From contig BPKJ01000003.1 in the NCBI GenBank assembly GCA_026005075.1, forward strand, positions 302,639 to 366,638: a stretch of DNA of 64,000 nt. The letters run 5' to 3'. Below, one piece after another: positions 16,762 through 26,400 of this stretch. A program made the position numbers and the translations under genes. The notes below the pieces were generated by a model. It saw only the letters and a list, made by a program, of their open reading frames with translations, was not told where the DNA came from and did no database searches. Every line of letters begins with the position of its first letter. Within the stretch, counting starts at the first letter, position 1. The DNA comes from Lysobacteraceae bacterium (GTDB taxonomy: Bacteria; Pseudomonadota; Gammaproteobacteria; Xanthomonadales; Xanthomonadaceae).

Positions 16762-17925
16762 ATGGCCCTGAATCCGACCGATCTGCTCGATGTCCGCTCG
16801 CTGCTCTCCGACGAGGAGCGGATGATCCAGGACAGCGTTGCCCGCTTCACCGACGAGAAGGTCCTGCCGATCATCGGCGAGTGCTTCGATCAGGGCCGGT
16901 TTCCGCGCGAGCTGATTCCGGAGATCGCCGCGCTCGGGCTGCTCGGCTCGTCGCTGCCCGAGGAATACGGCTGTGCGGGGCTCAACGCGGTCAGCTACGG
17001 GCTGATCTGCCAGGAACTGGAGCGCGGCGACTCGGGCATCCGCAGCTTCGTCTCGGTGCAGAGCTCGCTGTGCATGTATCCGATCCACGCCTACGGCTCG
17101 GAGGAACAGCGCCGGACCTACCTTCCGCCGATGGCGCGGGGCGAGATCATCGGCTGCTTCGGCCTGACCGAGCCGCACGGCGGTTCGGACCCCGCCAACA
17201 TGAAGACGGTGGCCCGCAGGGATGGCGGGGACTGGGTGATCAACGGCGCGAAGATGTGGATCACCAACGGCAATCTCGCGCACATCGCCATCGTCTGGGC
17301 GCAGACCGAGGAGGGCATCCAGGGCTTCATCGTGCCGACCGACGCGCCCGGCTTCACCGCGCAGGAAATCCACCACAAGATGAGCTTGCGCGCCTCGGTG
17401 ACCAGCGCGCTCTACCTCGATGGCGTGAGGGTGCCCGACGCCAACCGCCTGCCCAACGTCAAGGGCCTCAAGGGCCCGCTCGGGTGTCTGACCCAGGCCC
17501 GCTATGGCATCACCTGGGGGCCGATCGGCGCCGCGCAGGCCTGCCTGTCCGAGGCGCTGGCGTACACCGCGAACCGGGTGCTCTTCAAGCGTCCGGTGGC
17601 GGCCACCCAGGCCGTGCAGATCCGTCTTGCCGACATGGCAAGGCGCATCTCGCTGGCCCAGCTGCTCTCGCTGCAGCTCGGACGCCTGAAGGACGCCGGC
17701 CGGCTGCAGCCGACCCAGGTGTCGCTGGCCAAGTGGAACAACGTGCGCATGGCGCTGGACATCGCCCGCGAGGCCCGCGACCTCCTCGGTGGCGCCGGCA
17801 TCACCACCGAGCACTGCCCGATCCGCCATGCCCTCAACCTCGAATCGGTGATCACCTACGAGGGCACCGAAACGGTGCATCAGCTGGTGGTCGGGCGTGA
17901 GCTGACCGGCATCAACGCGTTCTGA
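16762..17925 (+). CDS. gcdH: Glutaryl-CoA dehydrogenase (acyl-CoA dehydrogenase family)
   Basis: A 387-residue FAD flavoprotein. SVQSSLCMYPIHAYGSEEQ and GCFGLTEPHGGSDPANM are specific for the glutaryl-CoA branch of acyl-CoA dehydrogenases. The catalytic base lies in TYEGTETVHQ near the C terminus. The enzyme oxidatively decarboxylates glutaryl-CoA to crotonyl-CoA in lysine and tryptophan breakdown, passing electrons to ETF. The ATG at 16762 is chosen by alignment with the usual start; a TAAAAT box lies about 30 bp upstream. The next gene starts within its stop codon (TGATG). Confidence 0.93.
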   Translation: MALNPTDLLDVRSLLSDEERMIQDSVARFTDEKVLPIIGECFDQGRFPRELIPEIAALGLLGSSLPEEYGCAGLNAVSYGLICQELERGDSGIRSFVSVQSSLCMYPIHAYGSEEQRRTYLPPMARGEIIGCFGLTEPHGGSDPANMKTVARRDGGDWVINGAKMWITNGNLAHIAIVWAQTEEGIQGFIVPTDAPGFTAQEIHHKMSLRASVTSALYLDGVRVPDANRLPNVKGLKGPLGCLTQARYGITWGPIGAAQACLSEALAYTANRVLFKRPVAATQAVQIRLADMARRISLAQLLSLQLGRLKDAGRLQPTQVSLAKWNNVRMALDIAREARDLLGGAGITTEHCPIRHALNLESVITYEGTETVHQLVVGRELTGINAF

Positions 17926-19028
17926 TGCAGGCCCGGCGCCCCCGCCTCCCGCGGGTGCGGACCGTCCGCCGCGGGCTTGCCGCCCTGCTGCTGTGGACCG
18001 CGCCGGTGCTCGCCGGGAGCCTGTTCTCCGGGGGCTTCGAGGTGCTGCCGCCGCCCGAGCGCGGCGGCAGCACCTTCAACTGGTATCGGCTCGGGCCTGG
18101 CTGCGATCGCGAGCCGTGGGGCATCCTTGCCAACTACCACGAGGCGGGCGTGCGGGCGTGGGTGCGCCAGCAGCTGATGGAGCTGCGCGCCAGCGGGCAG
18201 GACCGGATCAGCCTTGGCCTGTTCCACCAGCGCGCCGAACCGCCGAGCGCCGACGGCCGGGTCACCGGCACGGTGCTCGATTCCAGCGCTGGTCGGCTGC
18301 ATCCGCAAATGGAGCACAACCTGATCGACCTGCTCGCCGACATCCGCGCGGCCGCCTTCGCCGAGCTGGTGTTCCGTTACCACCCGCAGGGTCGCAACGA
18401 TGTCCGCAACGAGGACGGCTGGGACGACTCCCTGCGGGACGAGAACTGGTCGCTGATCGCGAGCGTCGAACCGCTGCTGCAGCGGTCCGGCGTGCCCTGG
18501 GTGACCGACCTCTTCGCCGAGGGCATGCCACGGGCGCGCACCATCGGCTCGATCATCCTCGACAACGTGCCGCAGTTCGAGGACTGGAGCGACTATGCGC
18601 GCTTCGTGTGGCGGGCCTACACGGATGCCTTCGGCACCGCCAACACCCTCGGTTTCTCCTTCGTCAGCGACACCGACGCCCGCCGCATCGACGCGCGCGC
18701 GCGGCACATGGACTACATCTACGGCAGCCGGCGTCCTGCCCAGCTCGGTTTCTCGCTCTACGGCGGCAGCCGTGGCGAGGACTGGATCTTCCGCGAGTAC
18801 CGGCGTCAGCTCGAGGATGAGGGTTGGGGGGATCTGCCCTGGATCATCACCGAGACCTGGTACGACGATCCGCTCGCCGCAGGCCGCATCCGCAAGGCCA
18901 TGGAAGCAAACCGGAAGCAGGTGCGCTTCCTGATCCAGTGGCCCGTCGAGCGCCATTCCACCTGCAGCGAGCACGTCAGCGTGGCGCCGCCGCGCGGTTT
19001 CTCCGCCTACCTCGGCCGCGGTTTCTAG
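17925..19028 (+). CDS. Secreted protein of unknown function with LFSGGFE motif
   Basis: A 367-residue protein. Residues 1-31 form an Arg-rich n-region and hydrophobic signal sequence ending in PVLAGS. The mature protein then starts with LFSGGFE, a variant of the FxxGxE motif also seen in the DUF1800 and cytochrome proteins of this window. Regular beta-alpha segments follow (WGILANYH, LFHQRAEPP, LVFRYHPQG, ILDNVPQFEDWSDYARF, PWIITETWYDD), suggesting a TIM-barrel glycosidase-like fold, but I recognise no family. Paired acidic residues such as the ones in ITETWYDD could be catalytic. It overlaps the gcdH stop by one base. The functional link to gcdH is unclear. Confidence 0.6.
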   Translation: MQARRPRLPRVRTVRRGLAALLLWTAPVLAGSLFSGGFEVLPPPERGGSTFNWYRLGPGCDREPWGILANYHEAGVRAWVRQQLMELRASGQDRISLGLFHQRAEPPSADGRVTGTVLDSSAGRLHPQMEHNLIDLLADIRAAAFAELVFRYHPQGRNDVRNEDGWDDSLRDENWSLIASVEPLLQRSGVPWVTDLFAEGMPRARTIGSIILDNVPQFEDWSDYARFVWRAYTDAFGTANTLGFSFVSDTDARRIDARARHMDYIYGSRRPAQLGFSLYGGSRGEDWIFREYRRQLEDEGWGDLPWIITETWYDDPLAAGRIRKAMEANRKQVRFLIQWPVERHSTCSEHVSVAPPRGFSAYLGRGF

Positions 19029-19134
19029 GGCGCGGCCCGCTGGCTCGGCGAGCTCGCAGGAACGGCCCCGGGCACGCCACGGCGCAGGTGCCGCCACTAC
19101 AATACGCGGCTTTCCTCCTCCCCCTCGAGCTGCC

Positions 19135-21399
19135 ATGGCCCGCCCGACCGCCCCGATCCCTGCCCGCATGCGCAACCTCAACCGCGCCGAGGTCTGCGAC
19201 GCCAACTTCACCGAGTTCGTGCGCGGCTGGAGCGGCAGCCCCCGGAGCGCGCCCGCGCCGCAGGATCCGGTGCTCCCCGGCAGCGCCTGCACCGCGGCCG
19301 ACTTTCTCGAGCTGTTCGAATCGCAGCTGATCTCCCGCCACCTCGACCTGATGGCGCGCGTGCTGCGCAAGCAGGACAAGGTGTTCTACACCATCGGTTC
19401 GAGCGGGCACGAAGGCAACGCCATGGTGGCACGGCTCACCCGGCACACCGATCCGGCCTTCCTGCACTACCGTTCCGGCGGCTTCATGGCCGAGCGCTTC
19501 CGCAAGTTGCCGGGCATGGACCCGGTGATGGACTCGGCGCTGAGCTTCGCGGCGAGCAGCGAGGACCCTGCCTCCGGTGGCCGGCACAAGGTCTGGGGCA
19601 GCAAGCCCTTGTGGGTGTTGCCGCAGACCTCGACCATCGCCTCGCACCTGCCCAAGGCCCTGGGAACGGCGATCGCCATCGAGCAGGCAAGGCGCATCGG
19701 CCATCCGCTCCCGGTTCCCGAGGACAGCATCACCATCTGCTCGTTCGGGGATGCCTCGGCCAACCATGCCACCGCGCAGACCGCCTTCAATGCCGCGGCC
19801 TGGACCGCGTACCAGAAACTTCCGGCGCCGGTCCTCTTCGTGTGCGAGGACAACGGTATCGGGATTTCGGTGAAGACACCGCCGGGCTGGATCGAACGCA
19901 GCTTCAGGGCGCGGGCGGAGCTGGACTATTTCTTCGCCGACGGGCTGGATCTGGCGGCCGGCTACGCCGCCGTCCGCGACGCGGTCGAGCATTGCCGGCG
20001 GACGCGGCGTCCGACCTTCCTCCACCTGCGCACGACCCGCATCATGGGGCACGCGGGGACCGACTTCGAGATCGAGTGGCGGCCGCTGGAGGAACTGGTC
20101 GCGGTCGAGGCGACCGACCCGCTGCTGCGTTCGGCCGCCATCGCCATGGAATCGGGCCTGCTGACGCCGGATGCGGTGCTGGAGCGCTACGAGGCCATCC
20201 GCGCGCGCTGCTTCGCCGCCGCCGCCGAGGCCGATCGCAGGCCGAAGATCACCAGCCTCGCCGAGGTCATGCGTCCACTGGCGCCCTACAGCCCCGAGGC
20301 GGTCCGCGCCGAGGCCCGGCGCGCCGACTACGGCGCAAGGCGGCTTGCGGTGTTCGGCGGGGAGGAACGTCTGCCCGAGAAGCAGCCGCCGAGGCACCTC
20401 GCCGTGCAGATCAACCAGGGCCTGCACGACCTCCTGGCCAAGTACCCCGAGGCCCTGGTCTTCGGCGAGGACGTGGCCCAGAAGGGCGGTGTCTACACGG
20501 TCACCAAGGGGCTCTACAAGGCCTTTGGTGGCCGGCGCGTCTTCAACACCCTGCTCGACGAGACCATGATCCTCGGGCTGGCCCAGGGCTACGCCAACAT
20601 GGGCATGCTGCCGGTGCCGGAGATCCAGTACCTGGCCTATTTCCACAACGCCTGCGACCAGATCCGCGGCGAGGCCTGCTCGCTGCAGTTCTTCAGCAAC
20701 GACCAGTTCCGCAATCCGATGGTGGTCAGGATCGCCTCGCTCGGCTACCAGAAGGGCTTCGGCGGTCATTTCCACAACGACAACTCGATCGCGGCGCTGC
20801 GCGACATTCCGGGGCTGGTGGTCGGCTGCCCCTCGCGCGGGGACGACGCGGTGACCATGCTGCGCACCCTCGCCGCGCTGGCGCGGGTGGACGGCCGGGT
20901 CTGCCTGTTCCTCGAGCCGATCGCCCTGTACATGACCAAGGACCTCCACGAGCCGGGCGACGGTGGCTGGCTGACTGCCTACCCGGAGCCGGGGCAGGCC
21001 ATGGAACTGGGCGAGGGACGTACCTACGGCGAGGGCGAGGACCTGCTCATCCTCACCTTCGGCAACGGCGTGCCGATGAGTCTGCGGGCGCTGCGCCGGA
21101 TCGAGGCGGAGCGGGGCTGGAAGGGCCGGGTGTTCGACCTCCGCTGGCTGGTTCCGCTCAACGAGGAGGCCATCGTCGAGCAGGCGCGGCGTGCACGCCG
21201 GATCCTGGTCGTCGACGAGGGACGCCGCTCGGCAGGGGTGGGCGAGGGCATCCTCACTGCCCTGGTGGAGGCCGGGCTGGGCGGGGTGCCGTTGCGGCGC
21301 GTGGTGGGCGCCGACACCTACACGCCGCTGGCCGGCGCTGCGCTTCTGGTGCTGCCCTCGGAGGACGACATCGTGGCCGCGGCGTGCTCCCTGGCCTGA
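19135..21399 (+). CDS. Fused alpha-beta 2-oxo-acid dehydrogenase E1 (TPP-dependent, branched-chain type)
   Basis: A 754-residue enzyme joining the E1 alpha and beta subunits of a 2-oxo-acid dehydrogenase. The N-terminal half has GSSGHEGNAM, then a TPP site around SFGDASANHATAQ and VCEDNGIGIS. The C-terminal half begins near residue 420 (HLAVQINQGLHDLL) and carries FGEDVAQKGGVY, FNTLLDETMILGLAQG and the transketolase C-terminal domain (DLRWLVPL, VVDEGRRSAG). The architecture resembles fused branched-chain 2-oxo-acid dehydrogenase E1. No E2 or E3 gene is adjacent, so it must use partners encoded elsewhere. The ATG at 19135 follows a TACAAT box at 19098. Confidence 0.85.
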   Translation: MARPTAPIPARMRNLNRAEVCDANFTEFVRGWSGSPRSAPAPQDPVLPGSACTAADFLELFESQLISRHLDLMARVLRKQDKVFYTIGSSGHEGNAMVARLTRHTDPAFLHYRSGGFMAERFRKLPGMDPVMDSALSFAASSEDPASGGRHKVWGSKPLWVLPQTSTIASHLPKALGTAIAIEQARRIGHPLPVPEDSITICSFGDASANHATAQTAFNAAAWTAYQKLPAPVLFVCEDNGIGISVKTPPGWIERSFRARAELDYFFADGLDLAAGYAAVRDAVEHCRRTRRPTFLHLRTTRIMGHAGTDFEIEWRPLEELVAVEATDPLLRSAAIAMESGLLTPDAVLERYEAIRARCFAAAAEADRRPKITSLAEVMRPLAPYSPEAVRAEARRADYGARRLAVFGGEERLPEKQPPRHLAVQINQGLHDLLAKYPEALVFGEDVAQKGGVYTVTKGLYKAFGGRRVFNTLLDETMILGLAQGYANMGMLPVPEIQYLAYFHNACDQIRGEACSLQFFSNDQFRNPMVVRIASLGYQKGFGGHFHNDNSIAALRDIPGLVVGCPSRGDDAVTMLRTLAALARVDGRVCLFLEPIALYMTKDLHEPGDGGWLTAYPEPGQAMELGEGRTYGEGEDLLILTFGNGVPMSLRALRRIEAERGWKGRVFDLRWLVPLNEEAIVEQARRARRILVVDEGRRSAGVGEGILTALVEAGLGGVPLRRVVGADTYTPLAGAALLVLPSEDDIVAAACSLA

Positions 21400-21462
21400 G
21401 CCTTCGGTGGGGTGTCTGGCCACGGGTGACGGCGCTGCCGGCTTCCCCTATCATCGGCAGGC

Positions 21463-22362
21463 ATGACCCAGCCGTGCCAGATCACCACCCTGTTCGCCGA
21501 TGTGAGCGGCAGTACCCGGCTGTTCGAGCAGCGCGGTGACGTCGAGGCGCGGCAGATCATCGCGGCGGTGCTCGCCGCGCTCAGCGAGGTCTGCAGCCGC
21601 CATGGCGGCAGGGTCATAAAGACCATCGGCGACGAGGTCATGTGCACCTTCCCGGGCGCGATGCAGGGCGTGCTTGCCGCCTGCGACATGCAGCGGCGGA
21701 TCATGCACGACATGAACTTCGTCAAGGACAACATCGGCATCCGCATCGGGCTGCATCATGGCGATGCGCTGGTCGAGGACGGCGACGTGTTCGGGGATTC
21801 GGTCAACACCGCCGCGCGCATGGCGGCCCTGGCCAAGCGCGAGCAGATCGTGACCACGGCCTCCACACTCAAGGGACTGACCAACGCCAGCAACATCCGC
21901 TCGCGGTCGCTGGGGCGCGCCCGGGTCAGCGGCAAGCTGCTGCCGATCGAGATCGTCGACATCCTCTGGCAGGAGGACACCTCCAACGTCACGATGGTGC
22001 AGAAGGCGATCCGGATCGACGACGGCGGCACCACCAACGTCAAGCTCAGTCTGCGGTTCCGCGGTCAGGTCATCGAACTCACCGAGAACTCCCAGCCCTT
22101 CACCATCGGCCGTGACAGCTCCAACTCGCTGGTGGTGGAGACCGAGTGGGTCAGCCGCAACCACGCCATGATCGAGTTCAAGAAGGGCTACTTCGTGATC
22201 TCCGATCGCAGCACCAACGGCACCTACGTCAAGCTGGGCGAGGACGACGAACTGCGTCTCCACCGCGATGAGATCCACCTGCGCAAGTCGGGCACCATCA
22301 GCCTTGGCCAGACCGTCGCCCTGAACCAGAACGACGTGCTCTACTTCCAGTGCAGCTACTGA
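21463..22362 (+). CDS. Class III adenylate cyclase with C-terminal FHA domain
   Basis: A 299-residue soluble signalling protein. The N-terminal cyclase domain (residues about 5-165) has both metal aspartates (LFADVSGST and IKTIGDEVM), the adenine-selecting Lys (in VIKTIGDE) and Asp (in DVFGD), and the transition-state Asn and Arg (SVNTAARM). It therefore looks active and specific for ATP. The C-terminal FHA domain (about 200-290) holds FTIGRDSSNSLVV, VSRNHAMIE and DRSTNGTYV, the phosphothreonine-binding pattern. Cyclic AMP production may thus be tied to a Ser/Thr kinase; none is in the window. Confidence 0.9.
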   Translation: MTQPCQITTLFADVSGSTRLFEQRGDVEARQIIAAVLAALSEVCSRHGGRVIKTIGDEVMCTFPGAMQGVLAACDMQRRIMHDMNFVKDNIGIRIGLHHGDALVEDGDVFGDSVNTAARMAALAKREQIVTTASTLKGLTNASNIRSRSLGRARVSGKLLPIEIVDILWQEDTSNVTMVQKAIRIDDGGTTNVKLSLRFRGQVIELTENSQPFTIGRDSSNSLVVETEWVSRNHAMIEFKKGYFVISDRSTNGTYVKLGEDDELRLHRDEIHLRKSGTISLGQTVALNQNDVLYFQCSY

Positions 22363-22414
22363 GCGGCTGAGGGATCGGGCGCGGCTCGCCCGGGGGTGTG
22401 CAGGGGAGGGGCGA

Positions 22415-23467
22415 ATGGAACGCGTGGCAGGCTGGCTCCTCGCGGTCGGGCTTGCGCTGTCCTCGGCGGCGGCACAGGCGGTCCGGACCGAGCTTCCGCC
22501 CGGTGCCGTGCTGTGGAATCCGCAGGACTGGGCCGATGGCGCGCCGCGCCGCCGTGACCGCGCGGACCGCGCATGGCGCCTGCTGGTCGAGGGGCGGGCC
22601 GACCAGGCGGTCGCGAGCCTGGATGCCGAGCCCTCGCTGCTGGTGCGCGAGGCCGTCGCCGCGGAGCTGCTGTCGCGCCTCGAGGTCGGGGGTCCCTTGC
22701 CGGGGGCGGGCGTGCTGCTGGACTGGGCGACGGCGCAGCCGCCGCGGGTTTTCGTCCAGCATCCCGAGACGCGGGCGACCGCGCTGCAGCCCCTGTTCGA
22801 CCTTTCACGCAAGGCTGCCGACGTCCGCCGGCTCTGGCACGAGGCGGAGGCGCGGCGCGTCTGGCGGCTGCGCTGGATCGCCGATCCGGCGGCGGCGTTG
22901 GCAGATCTGGCCAAGGAGGCCGCGCCGGGGCCGCAGCGCGCGGCGGAGGCGCTTGCCGAACTGGGCGAGGACGATTTCCGCCGTGTCGTCCGCGCGCTGG
23001 ACCAGGCTGCCGGTGTGCCGCCGGCGGTCTGGCTCGCCCGCGCCCAGCGCGACCTCGACGCCAGGGCGCTGGCCGAGGTGCTGGCGGCCGGCAGCGAGCC
23101 GCAGCGGCTGCGCGCCGTGGAGCTGGCTGCGGGGCTGGGGGTGGATGAGGCCAAGCGGGTGCTGGAGCCCTGGGAACGGGATCCGCGGCTGGGCTCGGCG
23201 GCGGTGATGGCGCTGGTGCCGCGGCTCCTGGATGCCGGCAGGCTGGATGCGGTGCGGGAGCGTCTTGCGGATCCGCAGCGGCGCGACGCCACGGTCGCTG
23301 CATTGGCCCGGGTGGCTGCGGACCCGGTCGGGGCCGCGCGCCTCGATGCCTTGCACGCGCGTCTGGCCAAGGCGGCCGAGTGGGAGGGCTGGGCGCGTCT
23401 GCGGGTCCTGCTCGACGCGGATCCGAAGCGGCGGCGCTGGCCGCTGCCGGCGCAGGAGGGGCAGTGA
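22415..23467 (+). CDS. Secreted helical-repeat protein of unknown function
   Basis: A 350-residue protein with a signal peptide (residues 1-22, ending SSAAAQA). The rest is rich in Ala, Leu, Arg and Glu and built of short amphipathic helices (for example AVASLDAEPSLLVREAVAAEL and VELAAGLGVDEAKRVLEPW), like HEAT or tetratricopeptide-type solenoids, but no family is recognised. The ribosome site GGGGAGGGGCGA supports the ATG at 22415. Its stop overlaps the GTG start of the M14 carboxypeptidase, so it may act as a partner or chaperone of that enzyme; this is inference from coupling only. Confidence 0.6.
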   Translation: MERVAGWLLAVGLALSSAAAQAVRTELPPGAVLWNPQDWADGAPRRRDRADRAWRLLVEGRADQAVASLDAEPSLLVREAVAAELLSRLEVGGPLPGAGVLLDWATAQPPRVFVQHPETRATALQPLFDLSRKAADVRRLWHEAEARRVWRLRWIADPAAALADLAKEAAPGPQRAAEALAELGEDDFRRVVRALDQAAGVPPAVWLARAQRDLDARALAEVLAAGSEPQRLRAVELAAGLGVDEAKRVLEPWERDPRLGSAAVMALVPRLLDAGRLDAVRERLADPQRRDATVAALARVAADPVGAARLDALHARLAKAAEWEGWARLRVLLDADPKRRRWPLPAQEGQ

Positions 23468-26400
23468 GTCGGCGCAGGCTGCGGGTGCTTGCGGGGCTGG
23501 TGCTGGCCTGGGCGGGGGCCAGCGCGGCCCAGGTCATCCACACCTACACCGAGAGCCAGACCGGAAGCCAGCGCATTCCGCTGGGCTATCCGGTGCCGCG
23601 GCCGGTGGCATCGCTCACCCCGGTCGACGGTTTCCGCGACCATGCCAGCCTCGACGCTCGGCTGCGGCTGCTGGACGCCGACTCGGAAGACCTCTCCGGC
23701 CACGAGGTCGGCCGCACCCGCGCCGGCAGGCCGGTACGGGCCTACGTGGTGTCCGACCCGGACGCGGTGGACCTCGAGGGGCGCTCCGAGGCCGCCTTCT
23801 TCGTCAACGCCACCACCCATGCGCGGGAATGGGGCAGCCCCGAGGTCGCCACCTACCTCGTCGAGCGCATGGTCGCCGGGGCGCAGGACCGGGCACTGGT
23901 GCGCTACCTGCTCGACAACACCCGGCTGGTCATCCTCCCCGTGCACAACGTGGACGGCTTCCTGCAGACCCAGCGCTACCCGGACCGGGTCGTGATCGGC
24001 AAGGATCCGCGGGTGCCCGCCCAGTGGCCGCGCGATGGCCGCATGCGGCGCAAGAACATGAGCGGCGTCGACGAGCAGCTGGAGACCTTCGCCGACCACC
24101 TGCTCGGCGTGGATCTCAACCGCAACCACCCGCCGTTCTGGGGCACCACCACGCAGGGCGGCACCCTGACCAACCCCGAGGAGCTGACCTATCGCGGCCC
24201 GGCCCCGCACTCGGAGCCCGAGAACCTGGCCCTCGTGCAGGCGGCGGAGCTCGGACCGCCGAGCCGGATGCGGCTTGGGGTGGACGTGCACAGCTTCAGC
24301 AGGGTGTTCTTCTCGTCCAACACCGGGCGCAGCCGGCTCAACGCGATCCAGACCCGGCTGCTGTCGGTGCTCTCGGGCCACCATGCCGCCGTGCCCACCG
24401 CGAGCGGTGCGCCCAACGGTGTCCTCTACCGCGATGTGCCCGACCCACCGAACGCGGGGATCGGCGTGGCCGCGGAGTATTTCGCCTACCAGTGGCTGGT
24501 GCCGGCGTGGACGCTGGAGCTGGAGCCGCAGGAGTCCGGCGCCGAGTACGGCGGCACCGGCGCCAGCCACAGCGGCTTCATCCTGCCCGCGTCGCAGGTG
24601 CGCAGGGTTCGCGAGGCCTGGGCCGAGAGCTTCCTGGTGGCCTTCTACTTCATGGCCGGACCGCCCTGGCTGCGTGAGGTCCGGCTGCGCGATGCGGGCA
24701 GCGGCGCGCTGCTGCAACGCCGGTGGTGGCAGCACGATGCAGGCAGCGGGCGCAGGCAGCTGCGGGTGGAGGACCTCGCGCCCCTGCTGGCCGGCCAGCC
24801 GGTGCGCGCCGAACTGGTGTTCAGCAAGCCGATGCGCTACCGCGACCCGGCAGGGCAACTCGCCTCGCTGCCCGGACTCGATACCGCACCGTTCCCCGCC
24901 GTGCGTCTCGTCGCCGCCGACGGCACCGTGCAGGCCCTGGACACGCAGGGCGGAACCTGGCTTGGCGAGACGGGCTTCGCTCGCTACCGCGATGACACCT
25001 TCGTGTTCGAGTTCGTCCCCGAGCGCAGCGGCCGCGCGAGCCTGGAGGTGGCGATGACCGACATGACCGGTCTTGCCCTGGACGCCGACCCGGCCACACC
25101 GGTGGACTGGCGGGACGGCGCCTGGAGCGGCTGGGAGGACGCGGACGGGGTCGAGGGCGACCTCGGCGGCACCGATCGGCGCACGGCGGCGCTGGACGTG
25201 GCGGCGGCGGGGGATCCGCTTGCGCTGACCCTGGAGCGCGCGCCCTCGCGTGCGGGCGAGGGCGATGTCCTGCGCCTGCGGCTGCGGCGCGACCCCGCGC
25301 GTGCGGCCGGCACGCTGTGGATCGGCGGCGCGCTGGACGGCGGCGTGCAGGTCCTCGACGCCTGGGGCGAGGGCGAGCCGGCCGAGCGCGATGTCCTGCT
25401 GCCGGTGCCGGACGACGTCCTCGCCGAGGGCGCGCGCGAGGTCGGCTGGCAGCTCGAGGTGGCCGGCACGGGGCGTCGCCTGCTGGAGGGCAGGGTGGAG
25501 GTGCTGGACAACGATCGCCCCGGGCAGGCGGTGTACCGCAGCCGCGACGAGCTGGCCGCCGCGCTCGCCCACCTCGCGCAGAGCCCGGCGCCGGCGCGCG
25601 AGCTGGTGCTCGATGGCGGGCGCAGCTACGCGGCTTCGGCCCAAGGCGGCTGCGCGTCCCTCGTCGCGCAGGCGCCGCTGCGGCTGTGGGGCAACCGTGC
25701 GAGCCTCGTGGCCGCAGCCCCCGACTGCCTGCTGCTCGAGGTCGGCGGCAGCGGCACCGCCGTGCTGGCGGACCTCGTGCTGGACGGCGCGGTCGAGGGG
25801 TTGCCCGCGGCGCCGCTGATCACCTCCACGGGCGTGGCGCTGGAGGTGGAACGTTCGGTCCTGCGCCATGCACGCGGCCACCTGATCCGCGCCGACGGAC
25901 CGCTGCGCCTGCACCGGGTCGCCCTGCTCGATGCCACGATCACGGCCGAGGCGGCGGTGCTCGCGGCCTCGCTCGATGTCGCCTCCAGCAGCGCGCTTGC
26001 CATCCACAGCGGAAGGGCGCCCAGCGATCCGCTGCAGCCGGCGCTGCTGCAGGCGACGGCGGCGGTCTCGCGCGTCCTTGGCTTCAGCTTCGACGGCTTT
26101 CCGTCCTGGCTGCTGCGCGGTCCGTTCGAGCTGGGCGGCAGCGTGTTCCTCAGCGAGCCGGCGCCGGTCTCGGCCTCGCCGCGCCGGTGCGATGCGACCC
26201 GCAGCCTCGGCCACAACGTCTTCCCGTCGGCCGAGTTCAGCTGCTTCGACTACCTCGACAGCGACCTCGATCTTGCCGTGGGTCTGCCGGCGCGTGCGGG
26301 GCCGGATCTCGGCTGGCGGCCCCCGGTCACGGGGCTGCTCGACCGCGGCGGCTCCTGCCCGGCCGTGGATCAGCGCGGCGCACCGCGCCCGCAGACGCTC

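Noticed and set aside
22376..22392. A short hairpin CGGGCG...CGCCCG before the helical-repeat gene as a terminator.
   Set aside because: The stem is only 6 bp and no T run follows.
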